Below are positions 1 to 7,944 of a stretch of 46,208 nt of DNA, piece by piece. Made by a program: the position numbers and the translations under genes. Source of the DNA: Bacteroidia bacterium (GTDB taxonomy: Bacteria > Bacteroidota > Bacteroidia > SpSt-205); the NCBI GenBank assembly GCA_026413325.1, contig JANZYW010000007.1:6947-53154 (forward strand), written 5' to 3'. Within the stretch, counting starts at the first letter, position 1. Each line of letters starts with the position of its first letter. Under the pieces are notes generated by a model. It ran no database searches and was not told the origin of the DNA. It saw only the letters and a list, made by a program, of their open reading frames with translations.

Positions 1-1536
1 TCCCTGGATGTTGTGATTGGTGAAAACCAGGTAGAGAAACTGCTCCCGGAGAGAAGGGGCGCGAAAGCCTCGGCTATATCCAATGCGCCAAGTGAGGCTG
101 GAGAGGGGGGTCCAGCGAAGGTGGAGGGCAGGTAGGAAAGGAGCGCGATAGCGGGTATTGTACGCCCATCGGAAGCCTGGTCGGAGGGCCAGCGTAGGGA
201 GGAGGTTCCACTCCCCCGTACCCCAGAGCGCATAGTCTCCCATTTCTGCTCGCCCACCCTGGATGCGTCCTCCTGTGAGGAGGGTGTGCTGGAGCTCGTG
301 TCCGATTTGATAGGAGCTGTTTTCTCCTGTATAGGAGAGGCCCCCTCGAGCCCAGATATTGTGCTCTTGGGTGGAGTCCTGTTGGCCTTCTAAAGGAACC
401 AGCGTTTCGGTTAGGGTGACGAGGTCTTTGTATACCACATTGCGAATGCGACGATAGGAGAGCAAAGCGACTTGCTGGTCCCACCGGAGTTTCTTGCTCA
501 GGGTATATGTCATATCCAGAGCAGGCATAATCCGTCGGGTGTAGTAGTACTCGTCGAGAGAATAGATTCGATAAGGGGTGATCGTGGGCTCTTTGAGATT
601 GAAGAAAACTTCGTTACTGAAAGGGAGTTGCAAGCGGATGCGCAAATGATCAGAAGGCCGAAATTGATAGGAGAGCAAGGCATTGTACTGTTCTCGGGGG
701 CGCCAGAGCTGTGCGCGGGGTCGCTGGGGGTTGGGATCCCATCCATCGAAGTAATACCTGCCGCCGGCGAGGGAAACTCGGTGTTTAGCGGGTCCTCCTG
801 CTACAGAGAACCCTGCATCATACACACCTATTCCTTCAAACTGAAACCGCCCTCGCGTTTCCCATTGGCAGCGACTGGTACGAGTGATGAGGTTGATGAC
901 CCCTCCCATGGCATCTGTTCCATAGAGGACGCTCATGGGCCCTTCTACGATTTCCACCCGATCTACTTCTGAAAGGGGGAGTTGAGCGAGGTCTATGCTT
1001 CCACTGACGCGTCCGATCACGGGTACGCCATCGATAAGTACCTTCACATGCTCCCCTCCGAGACCTTGTAGGGTGGCAAAGGTGCCGAGATTAGGGTCTT
1101 GAGCCATGCGGGTATTGAGCTCTGTCATGAGCGCTTGGGGAAGGTATAGGGCGCCTTGTGCCTGTAAACGTTCTGCGGTGAGGATCCGCACCGGATAGAG
1201 ACTTCGTAGCTCCGTTACAGGGGCATATTGCCCAGTTATGATGTTCTCAGAGAGCTGATAGACAGGGCGTGTGAGAACGAAAGGGGTAGATGAGGGAAGC
1301 TCCCTTTCTTCTTGGATAGAGAGAAAACCTTCCGCACTAATCTCTATCCGATATATGCCTGGGGGGGCAGCGATCCCCCCCAGGCTATCGGTGTAGAATA
1401 GGAGACGAGCTCCAGTAGAGACATTTTGAAGGCGAACCTGGGCTCTGGCTACAGGCTTTCCTTCCTCATCCTGTACCTGGAGACTTTGCGCCCAGAGACA
1501 GATACTTCCGATGAGGGCCCAAGTGCCTTTTTTCAT
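1..1536 (-). CDS. TonB-dependent outer-membrane receptor, partial (HmuR/BtuB-like)
   Basis: This is an open frame of 512 codons that runs off the left edge, so it is missing from the ORF track. It begins MKKGTWALIGSICLWAQ, a signal peptide. A short carboxypeptidase-regulatory-like domain follows (about residues 18-75). The plug domain comes next, with LQGLGGEHVKVLIDGVPV and VDRVEIVEGPMSVLYGTDAMGG, typical of the family. The barrel follows, with the conserved GYSRGFRAPSLREQF near the window edge. The family imports substrates such as heme, siderophores or cobalamin across the outer membrane using TonB energy. The start lies 2 bases after the stop of the HmuY-like gene, so the two are surely co-transcribed and heme is the most likely substrate. 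That substrate is inferred from the neighbour; the receptor itself resembles BtuB/CirA-type receptors generally. Confidence 0.9.
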   Translation of the reverse strand, partial: MKKGTWALIGSICLWAQSLQVQDEEGKPVARAQVRLQNVSTGARLLFYTDSLGGIAAPPGIYRIEISAEGFLSIQEERELPSSTPFVLTRPVYQLSENIITGQYAPVTELRSLYPVRILTAERLQAQGALYLPQALMTELNTRMAQDPNLGTFATLQGLGGEHVKVLIDGVPVIGRVSGSIDLAQLPLSEVDRVEIVEGPMSVLYGTDAMGGVINLITRTSRCQWETRGRFQFEGIGVYDAGFSVAGGPAKHRVSLAGGRYYFDGWDPNPQRPRAQLWRPREQYNALLSYQFRPSDHLRIRLQLPFSNEVFFNLKEPTITPYRIYSLDEYYYTRRIMPALDMTYTLSKKLRWDQQVALLSYRRIRNVVYKDLVTLTETLVPLEGQQDSTQEHNIWARGGLSYTGENSSYQIGHELQHTLLTGGRIQGGRAEMGDYALWGTGEWNLLPTLALRPGFRWAYNTRYRAPFLPALHLRWTPLSSLTWRIGYSRGFRAPSLREQFLYLVFTNHNIQG

Positions 1537-1538
1537 TT

Positions 1539-2786
1539 TCACTCAAAAGTAACATTTCGAGTCCAGAGGCCGTTTCGGGTGCGTATCCGCAGGAGGTAGA
1601 GACCGCTGGGGAGGTGGTTAGGCCGGGGAAGGAATACGGCTTCGTCTCCGAGTAGATCCTGGTGGAAGAGGAGCTGACCGGTCAGGGTCCACAGCTCTAC
1701 TTCTGCGGAGGTTTCGGGTACGTGGAGGAAAAAGCCCTCTCTTGCGGGTTGGGGATAGACTTGGGGTTGGGTAGTAGAAGCCCTTTCTCCGAGAGCCGTG
1801 GCCGTCTGGAGGAGTGCTTTTTCGAAGACAGCTTTCCCTGTGCTGCTACCAGTGAAGCCTACAAATCGAAGCCGCCACAGGTTGCCTCCCTTGTCTCGTA
1901 TGAGGAAGTACAGCGTATCGGCCAGGATCCAGCTGTTGCTCGCCATATCGAATCGTTTCCAATCATAGCCAATGGTGGAGGCACAGGAATCCAGTGTATA
2001 GGCAGAGGGGGTCAGGGTATCGGGGTTAGCGGAGGAGGAGAGGCGAACTCGGGCAGCTTTTACCCCGAGATTTTGAAGGACGCCCGTTACAGGATAAGGG
2101 GTGCCGTTGGGAGGGAGCAGCTCCAGATAAGGAGTAAAGACTACATCCCAAGCCGTATTGGCAGGCTCGAGGTTTAGGACCTGCTTCGTGAGGAGGTTTA
2201 GGTAGATGAAGTTACGGCCGCTTGCGGCGGTTTTATTCACTTCATACAACGTATCACCAGACCCATCCAAGTTGGCCACCCGTACATAATAAGTTGTCCC
2301 TTGGAGGCGTTGGATCCAGAGCTTTCTAAAGCTCCCTCCCGGTAGACCTATGATGTAAAGAGAATCCCCTGTGGTGATGTGGGTGATGAGGTCGTAGTTT
2401 CCCCATCCTACATCGAATGGATTTCCAGATGAAGCGGTCTGGTTCAAGGCACCTACTTCCCATCGACAGGTATTGTTATAGAGGCGAGCCACGGTATCGG
2501 AGAGGGAAAGAGTATTCCACCCATTCGTATCCTTAGAAGTCTGATATACTGTTACGCCTCGGGCATGATTGGCTCGGATGGCCGCTCCCCGTATCGGGAT
2601 TTCGAATGCCAGGTGCCAGCTTGCTGCTGGAGCGGTCCCAACCTCCCCACCTTGTAAGCTGTAATATACCTGGTTAGCATAGCCGGCTCCCATTTCCACG
2701 CTGTCTCGGATGACTGTGATCTGAGCAGAGAGAGAAGCAACTCCTCCGAGGAGGAAGGCTGTTTTCAAAAAGTTCGTCGATTTCAT
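1539..2786 (-). CDS. HmuY-like secreted protein with type IX sorting domain
   Basis: 415 residues. An N-terminal signal peptide ends near SLSAQ. Residues about 25-215 read like a HmuY-family beta domain, with the aromatic SWHLAFEIPIRGAAIRAN region and a later AWDVVFTPY. HmuY proteins bind heme outside the cell and pass it to a HmuR-type receptor. The last ~75 residues are a type IX secretion C-terminal sorting domain: PQPAREGFFLHVP, then LPSGLYLLRIRT and a final TRNVTFE. The protein is therefore probably exported through T9SS and anchored at the surface or released. It is first in a two-gene operon with the TonB receptor. The HmuY assignment is by eye and moderately sure; the sorting domain is clear. 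Another extracellular ligand-binding protein remains possible. Confidence 0.75.
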   Translation of the reverse strand: MKSTNFLKTAFLLGGVASLSAQITVIRDSVEMGAGYANQVYYSLQGGEVGTAPAASWHLAFEIPIRGAAIRANHARGVTVYQTSKDTNGWNTLSLSDTVARLYNNTCRWEVGALNQTASSGNPFDVGWGNYDLITHITTGDSLYIIGLPGGSFRKLWIQRLQGTTYYVRVANLDGSGDTLYEVNKTAASGRNFIYLNLLTKQVLNLEPANTAWDVVFTPYLELLPPNGTPYPVTGVLQNLGVKAARVRLSSSANPDTLTPSAYTLDSCASTIGYDWKRFDMASNSWILADTLYFLIRDKGGNLWRLRFVGFTGSSTGKAVFEKALLQTATALGERASTTQPQVYPQPAREGFFLHVPETSAEVELWTLTGQLLFHQDLLGDEAVFLPRPNHLPSGLYLLRIRTRNGLWTRNVTFE

Positions 2787-2793
2787 ATCGGGG

Positions 2794-2801
2794 CAAAGGT
2801 A
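2794..2801 (-). promoter_or_regulatory. TAnnTTTG -7 promoter element (HmuY-like gene)
   Basis: TACCTTTG on the minus strand ends 7 bases before the ATG at 2786. It matches the Bacteroidota -7 consensus and would drive the HmuY-like/TonB receptor operon. Confidence 0.6.
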
Positions 2802-2857
2802 ACTGATTTATTTGGATTGAATCCAAATAGAGAGGAGAAGGTTCTACCCGAAAGCTG

Positions 2858-2864
2858 TATCTTG
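2858..2864 (+). promoter_or_regulatory. TAnnTTG -7-like element (polA)
   Basis: TATCTTG, one T short of the consensus, ends 4 bases before the GTG start of polA. The position matches the other leaderless-type promoters in this window and supports the GTG start. Confidence 0.45.
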
Positions 2865-2868
2865 CCTT

Positions 2869-5613
2869 GTGCGAGTCGTCCTCATCGATGGAATGGGCCT
2901 TGTATATCGGGCCTATTTTGCTTTCGGAGACAAGCCTTTGCGGAATAGCGCTGGTCTAAATACAGCGGCTCCCTTTGGCTTTCTGGCTACACTTTTGGAC
3001 CTATTGGAGGAGCTTCAGCCTACCCATTGGGGGGTAGCGTGGGATAGCTCTGAGCCTACCTTCCGTCATGAGAGCCTTGCGGGATATAAAGCGCAGCGTA
3101 CCGCTCCTCCGGAGGAGATGACGCTTACCCTTCCGTATATCCACCGCCTTTGTGATGCCTTACGATTGTATCAAGCTGAAGTGGCGGGATATGAGGCGGA
3201 CGATCTTTTAGCGGCGTGGGGAAGGGCTGCGTCAGGTCTATCGGAGGTAGAACGGGTTTGGCTAGTCTCAGCGGACAAAGACCTGGCTCAGCTCGTCTCA
3301 GAAAAGGTATATCTGTATCGTCCTGCTCGGGGTAAGGCTCCAGCCCAAAAGTTAGACCCAGCTGGTGTAAAAGCATATTTCGGGGTAGAGCCTTCTCAAA
3401 TACCTGATTTCCTGGCATTAGTGGGAGATTCCAGTGATAACCTTCCTGGAGTGCGAGGGATAGGGGAGAAATTAGCTCAGCAGCTCCTGGCTGAATACCA
3501 TTCCCTCGAAAACATCTACAAGCATTTACCTCTTCTTCCAAAGGGCTTGGCTCAGAAGTTAGAGGCAGGACGGGAAGCAGCTTATGCCACCTACCTATTG
3601 GCTCGTCTTGTCCCTCTCGGAGAAGAAGGTCGCCCTCTTCCGGAGAGCGCTCGTTTTATTCCTTCTCTTTTTGCGGTGCACCCTCCTCGGTGGGAGCTTC
3701 TTTTCCCTCTTCTGGAAGAGCTGGAGTTTCGCAAGCACAAGGAGCGGCTCGTAGCTTTCTGGAAGGCCAGAGGAGAGGATTCGCCTGTCGTTTCTCCTTC
3801 TTCCCAAAAAGTGCAGGGAGCCTCCTATATCGTACTTGATAGTCCAGAAGCTCTTCAAGCCTATCTTGAAAAGCTTCCCGCTGACAGTCCCGTTGCATTT
3901 GATACCGAGACTACGGACATACATCCGATGTATGCGGAGCTGGTGGGTATCTCTCTCTCATCGGCGGAAGGGGAAGCTATTTTTTGTCCGATTTCCCCTG
4001 ATAGGTGGCCCGCTTGGCGAGAGGCCTTGCGCCCCTGGGCGGAGAGTTCGCGTCTCAAAGTAGCCCACAACCTCAAATATGATTGGGTGGTCTTGGCCCA
4101 AAATGGGTTGATTTGTAAAGGTCCCTTTTTTGATACCCTCCTTGCGGATTACCTCCTGGACCCAGAGAAACCCCATGGTTTAGATGACATTGCAAAAAGA
4201 GAACTGGGGCTCCAAAAGCTCCATTCTTACACGGCGCTCTTTGATGGGCTGAAGACCAAAGACATTCGCAAGGTCCCCGTAGATCGTTTGGCTTCGTATG
4301 CCTGCCAGGATGCGGATCTCACTTTGCGGTTATATCCCATTCTCCGAAGGGGGCTGGAAGCAAAAAATCTATCGTCCCTGTACGACCGAGTGGAGCTACC
4401 GCTCCTCACGTTGCTGGCTGATATAGAGCTGCGAGGCATCCGAGTCGATGCGGCCTATCTTCGAGATTTGAATGCAGAGTATGAGGGTGAGTTACATCGG
4501 CTCGAGAAGGAGGCCCATCGCATCGCAGGAGAGGCATTCAATCTGAACTCGCCTAAGCAGCTGGCTGATCTCCTCTTTGTCCGGCTGGGCTTGCCCGTCC
4601 AGCGGAAAACTCCCACAGGGCAGCCCGCTACCGATGAAGAAACGCTGCAAGCATTGGCTCATCAACATCCCCTCATAGATGTTCTCCTGCGTTATCGAGA
4701 GCTGTATAAGCTTCGCTATACCTATGGAGAGGGACTTTTGCGGAGTATCCATCCTGTGACGGGTCGGGTGCATACGACTTTCCAACAGGCGGTGGCCGCC
4801 ACGGGTCGCCTCAGCTCTCAAAATCCGAACCTGCAAAATATCCCTATTCGCACCGAAGAAGGGAAGCGTTTTCGCAAAGCATTCATTCCAGGTAAACCAG
4901 GGTGGGTGCTTCTTTCGGCTGATTATTCTCAGATAGAGCTGCGCATAGCCGCTGCCCTCAGCGGGGATCCACAGATGATCAGAGATTTTCAGGAGGGAAG
5001 GGATATTCACACCGCCACGGCGCAGAGGCTCTTTGGAGTCCAGGAGGTGACCTCCGAGATGCGTCGTATTTCCAAGATGGTCAACTTTGGTATCATCTAC
5101 GGAATCACAGCCCACGGACTGGTTCAGCGCCTTGGAGGAGGATTATCCCGTACAGAGGCACAAAAACTTATCGAGCAGTACTTCGCTCGGTATCCACGCG
5201 TCAAAGCCTACATAGAAGAGCAAATCGCCCGAGTTCGCGAGGTGGGGTATGCGGAGACACTGCTGGGCCGACGTCGATACATCCCCCATATCAACTCGCA
5301 AAATAAAGCACAGCGGGCTGAGGCTGAACGCCTGGCTATCAATACGCCTATCCAGGGCACGGCTGCCGATATGATAAAGTTGGCGATGCTTCGGGTATCG
5401 GAGAAATTGCGAGAGGTTCCTTTGCTTCTACAGATCCATGATGAGCTTCTGTGGGAGGTCTCTCGGGAATACCTCCCACAGGCTATCCCTGTGATTCACG
5501 AGGAGATGGTGGGGGCCTTGCCTCTTCCTAATCAGGTACCTGTAGAGGTAGAGATTCGGATTGGGCAAAACTGGCTTGAGATGCAGCGAGTAGAAGCAGC
5601 CAAGGCTTCGTAA
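2869..5613 (+). CDS. polA: DNA polymerase I
   Basis: 914 residues, a full-length PolA. Residues 1-~300 form the 5'-3' exonuclease (VVLIDGMGLVYRAYFAF; GDSSDNLPGVRGIGEK). Residues ~320-510 form the 3'-5' proofreading exonuclease, with its acidic motifs intact: FDTETTDIH, HNLKYDWV and YACQDADLTLRLY. The polymerase domain follows, with motif A DYSQIELRIAAALSGD, motif B RRISKMVNFGIIYGIT and motif C QIHDELLWEV. It fills gaps and removes primers during replication and repair. The start is GTG: MRVVLIDGMG lines up with the family N-terminus and the promoter-like TATCTTG lies 4 bases upstream. It stands alone, divergent from the HmuY-like operon. Many bacterial PolA proteins have lost proofreading residues; this one has not. 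Confidence 0.97.
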   Translation: MRVVLIDGMGLVYRAYFAFGDKPLRNSAGLNTAAPFGFLATLLDLLEELQPTHWGVAWDSSEPTFRHESLAGYKAQRTAPPEEMTLTLPYIHRLCDALRLYQAEVAGYEADDLLAAWGRAASGLSEVERVWLVSADKDLAQLVSEKVYLYRPARGKAPAQKLDPAGVKAYFGVEPSQIPDFLALVGDSSDNLPGVRGIGEKLAQQLLAEYHSLENIYKHLPLLPKGLAQKLEAGREAAYATYLLARLVPLGEEGRPLPESARFIPSLFAVHPPRWELLFPLLEELEFRKHKERLVAFWKARGEDSPVVSPSSQKVQGASYIVLDSPEALQAYLEKLPADSPVAFDTETTDIHPMYAELVGISLSSAEGEAIFCPISPDRWPAWREALRPWAESSRLKVAHNLKYDWVVLAQNGLICKGPFFDTLLADYLLDPEKPHGLDDIAKRELGLQKLHSYTALFDGLKTKDIRKVPVDRLASYACQDADLTLRLYPILRRGLEAKNLSSLYDRVELPLLTLLADIELRGIRVDAAYLRDLNAEYEGELHRLEKEAHRIAGEAFNLNSPKQLADLLFVRLGLPVQRKTPTGQPATDEETLQALAHQHPLIDVLLRYRELYKLRYTYGEGLLRSIHPVTGRVHTTFQQAVAATGRLSSQNPNLQNIPIRTEEGKRFRKAFIPGKPGWVLLSADYSQIELRIAAALSGDPQMIRDFQEGRDIHTATAQRLFGVQEVTSEMRRISKMVNFGIIYGITAHGLVQRLGGGLSRTEAQKLIEQYFARYPRVKAYIEEQIARVREVGYAETLLGRRRYIPHINSQNKAQRAEAERLAINTPIQGTAADMIKLAMLRVSEKLREVPLLLQIHDELLWEVSREYLPQAIPVIHEEMVGALPLPNQVPVEVEIRIGQNWLEMQRVEAAKAS

Positions 5614-5634
5614 GGTGGGATATAGCTTATCGTA

Positions 5635-5850
5635 TCAGTACGAAAGCTCCCAATAGTAGGGGGCGGGATATATCTTCCGAAAAGCACGCTGTGCAGCTGC
5701 AAATACCTTTTGGGGGGCTCTTTTTCTCTGCTTGAGATACGTGATGTAGAAGCGCTCCATGAGCTCTCGTGTGGCCTCGTCATTTATTGGCCAGAGGCTG
5801 ACCAGTACAGACTGGGCTCCAGCTTCCAGGAAAGCGCGAGGGTATTTGAA
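5635..5850 (-). pseudogene. Remnant of a CHAT-domain protein (C-terminal ~70 codons)
   Basis: The minus strand reads [20 protein letters not shown], then [15 protein letters not shown] and ends [10 protein letters not shown] before a TGA. It aligns with the C-terminal end of the TPR-CHAT protein at 7945-10971 (AFIEAGARSVLVSLWKVEDR, final YFWGAF); by eye 20 of 30 residues are identical from AF to FY. Upstream in the same frame a stop follows within about 15 codons and no CHAT-like sequence continues, so the catalytic His and Cys are absent. There is no start codon or ribosome site. This is a decayed paralogue, left between polA and the ligase. Nothing recognisable lies in 5851-6130. Confidence 0.75.
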
Positions 5851-6130
5851 AATGCTGAGGAGCCACGAAGAAGAGAATCATGTAAGAGCGTTGTTCTTCC
5901 CTGAAACCTCAGAGCCTACTAACTATCTGCCTGCTTGGGCTTGAGTATGGTTTGTGCACTAAGGAGGGTTTTGAATAAGATTCCGATAAAGTGGTGCCAG
6001 TTGAGAATGAGAAAAAGCTCCAAAGCCGAGCTAATCCTCTTTTCTCATGAACTACAGGGACCATGGACAAAGGAGGAGAAATCAATCCGATCACTCAGAC
6101 TCTGGTGAGAAGGTTTTATGTTGTTATGTT

Positions 6131-7726
6131 GTGCAGCACTTCCTTCGGCTTTATCGGGCCTTGGATCAGACGCAGAGCCAGAATGCTAAGCTCGCAGCTT
6201 TGTGCCAGTATTTCGCGGAAGCGGACCCGCACGAAGCAGCGTGGGTGGTGGAGCTGCTCAGGGGAGGGCATGCTCGTCGTTTCGTCTCTCCTCGCAAGCT
6301 GCGCGTTTGGCTGGCTGAGTATCTTTCCCTACCTATAGAGCTGGTAGAAGAGTGTTATCACCAGGTTGGCGATCTCTCTGAGACGATAGCCTTGCTTCTC
6401 CCCAATCGCCATCGGTCAGATGGGCAGCTTCCATCCCTGCCTTTCCTCACCGAAGAGGAGTTTCCTCGGGTTTCCCAGGCTTCAGAAGAAGATCAACGAG
6501 CGTGGCTTTTGACTTATTGGGAGAAGCTCAGTTTCTGGGAAGCCTTTCTTTTCCATAAGCTCCTCTTAGGAGCTATGCGAGTGGGGGTGGCTGAAGGCCT
6601 CGTTATTCGAGCTTTAGCAGAGACTTTTCAGCTTTCCGAAGCGCATATTTCCCACAAGCTCACCAGTGCAGGGAAGCCCTCCGCCTTTTTCTATGAGCAT
6701 CTTCGCTCGGGCATTGAGGAGAGTTTAGAGCCCTACCCATTTTTCCTGGCCTATCCTGTAGAGGAGCTTGGAGCGCAGTTTGTCGACAAGTTGGGTGCCC
6801 CGTCCGACTATGTAGTGGAATGGAAGTGGGATGGCGTTCGTGTACAAGTGGTGTGTCGAGGAGGAAGAGTAGCTCTTTGGTCGCGAGGGGGAGTTTGTAT
6901 TTCGGAGAGCTTCCCTGATTTACAGGCACGCTTCCAGCTTTTGCCTCCTGGCACTGTCGTAGATGGAGAGCTCTTGATTGCGAGAGAGGGACGGATATTC
7001 TCTTTTGCTGCTCTTCAACGACGACTTCTTCGCAAAAGGATTACCCCTTCATTGCTTCAAGAGCTACCAGCGACGATTTTTGTCTACGATATTTTGGAGT
7101 GGGAGGGTCAGGATCTTCGGACTCTCCCACTAATGTATCGAAGGGCCCTTTTAGAAGAAGTAGCTAAACGCTTTCCTTTTTTGGAGCTTTCGGCCCGGCT
7201 TTCCGTAGAGAGCTGGGAAGAGGTGGAGCGATGTAGGGCTGATCCTCCTCTCGGAGCGGAAGGGGTCATGCTCAAACGGAAAGACAGCCCTTATCTTACT
7301 GGACGTCGGCGAGGCTACTGGTGGAAATACAAAAGAGTACCTTTTTCTGTCGATGCGGTCTTAGTGTATGCCCAGCGGGGTCACGGCAGGCGATCGGGCT
7401 GGTTTACCGATCTTACTTTTGCCCTTTGGAATGAGAAAGGAGAGCTGGTAACCTTTGCAAAGGCCTATTCTGGGCTTACAGACGCAGAGATGCAAGAGCT
7501 AACCCGCTGGGTCCGTTCCCACGGAGTGGAGAAAGTGGGCCCCGTCGTGAAGGTGCCGCCCGTGTGGGTATTTGAGATTGGGTTTGAAGGCATTCAACCC
7601 TCTAATCGGCATAAATGTGGATATGCCGTGCGATTTCCACGTATCTTGCGGTGGCGGCGCGATAAGCCTCCTCAGGAGGCAGATACGGTTCAGGTGTTGG
7701 CTGCTCTCTCTCAGCATAGTTTTTAG
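6131..7726 (+). CDS. ATP-dependent DNA ligase
   Basis: The ORF track starts at 6047, but the family N-terminus begins at VQHFLRLYRALDQT, so GTG at 6131 is the better start (531 residues); TATGTTG lies 7 bases upstream. The N-terminal ~200 residues are a DNA-binding helical domain. The nucleotidyltransferase domain follows with the AMP-accepting lysine in EWKWDGVRVQ, then VVDGELLI, FVYDILEWEG, EGVMLKRKDSPY and WWKYKR. The C-terminus is an OB-fold (VWVFEIGFEGIQPS). All nucleotidyltransferase motifs are present, so it should seal nicks using ATP. Bacteria normally rely on NAD-dependent LigA for replication, so this is an accessory repair ligase of the LigB/archaeal type. It is alone on this strand between a CHAT remnant and the complete CHAT gene. 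No Ku, exonuclease or helicase partner is nearby. Confidence 0.9.
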   Translation: MQHFLRLYRALDQTQSQNAKLAALCQYFAEADPHEAAWVVELLRGGHARRFVSPRKLRVWLAEYLSLPIELVEECYHQVGDLSETIALLLPNRHRSDGQLPSLPFLTEEEFPRVSQASEEDQRAWLLTYWEKLSFWEAFLFHKLLLGAMRVGVAEGLVIRALAETFQLSEAHISHKLTSAGKPSAFFYEHLRSGIEESLEPYPFFLAYPVEELGAQFVDKLGAPSDYVVEWKWDGVRVQVVCRGGRVALWSRGGVCISESFPDLQARFQLLPPGTVVDGELLIAREGRIFSFAALQRRLLRKRITPSLLQELPATIFVYDILEWEGQDLRTLPLMYRRALLEEVAKRFPFLELSARLSVESWEEVERCRADPPLGAEGVMLKRKDSPYLTGRRRGYWWKYKRVPFSVDAVLVYAQRGHGRRSGWFTDLTFALWNEKGELVTFAKAYSGLTDAEMQELTRWVRSHGVEKVGPVVKVPPVWVFEIGFEGIQPSNRHKCGYAVRFPRILRWRRDKPPQEADTVQVLAALSQHSF

Positions 7727-7944
7727 GATGTTGTCCGATTCGACCGTTTTAGCCCTGTCGTAGGGGAGCTGGCATGAAAAGGTTTTTCAGGGGGGATTCT
7801 TTCCTATTTCAGAGGTGACTCTCTCGAGGACAGTTTTTCGGCTGTTTTTGGGTCGGACGGCTCCATCGCTTGAGATGTGTCGGCAAATAGAAATTCCCTG
7901 TGTGTATAAATGGGGTGCAGTGGTATTTACTTGAGGATGTGCAT

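Noticed and set aside
74-484. 136-codon minus-strand ORF at the left edge
   Set aside because: It is a shadow in another frame of the TonB receptor, whose true frame is open across 1-1536.
4492-5115. 207-codon ORF antisense to polA
   Set aside because: It lies fully inside the polymerase domain, which is certain, and its translation resembles no family.
5614-6130. Search for a small gene upstream of the ligase (ORFs at 5710, 5759, 6063)
   Set aside because: These frames either lie antisense to the CHAT remnant or overlap the ligase start; none has family resemblance or a clean promoter.
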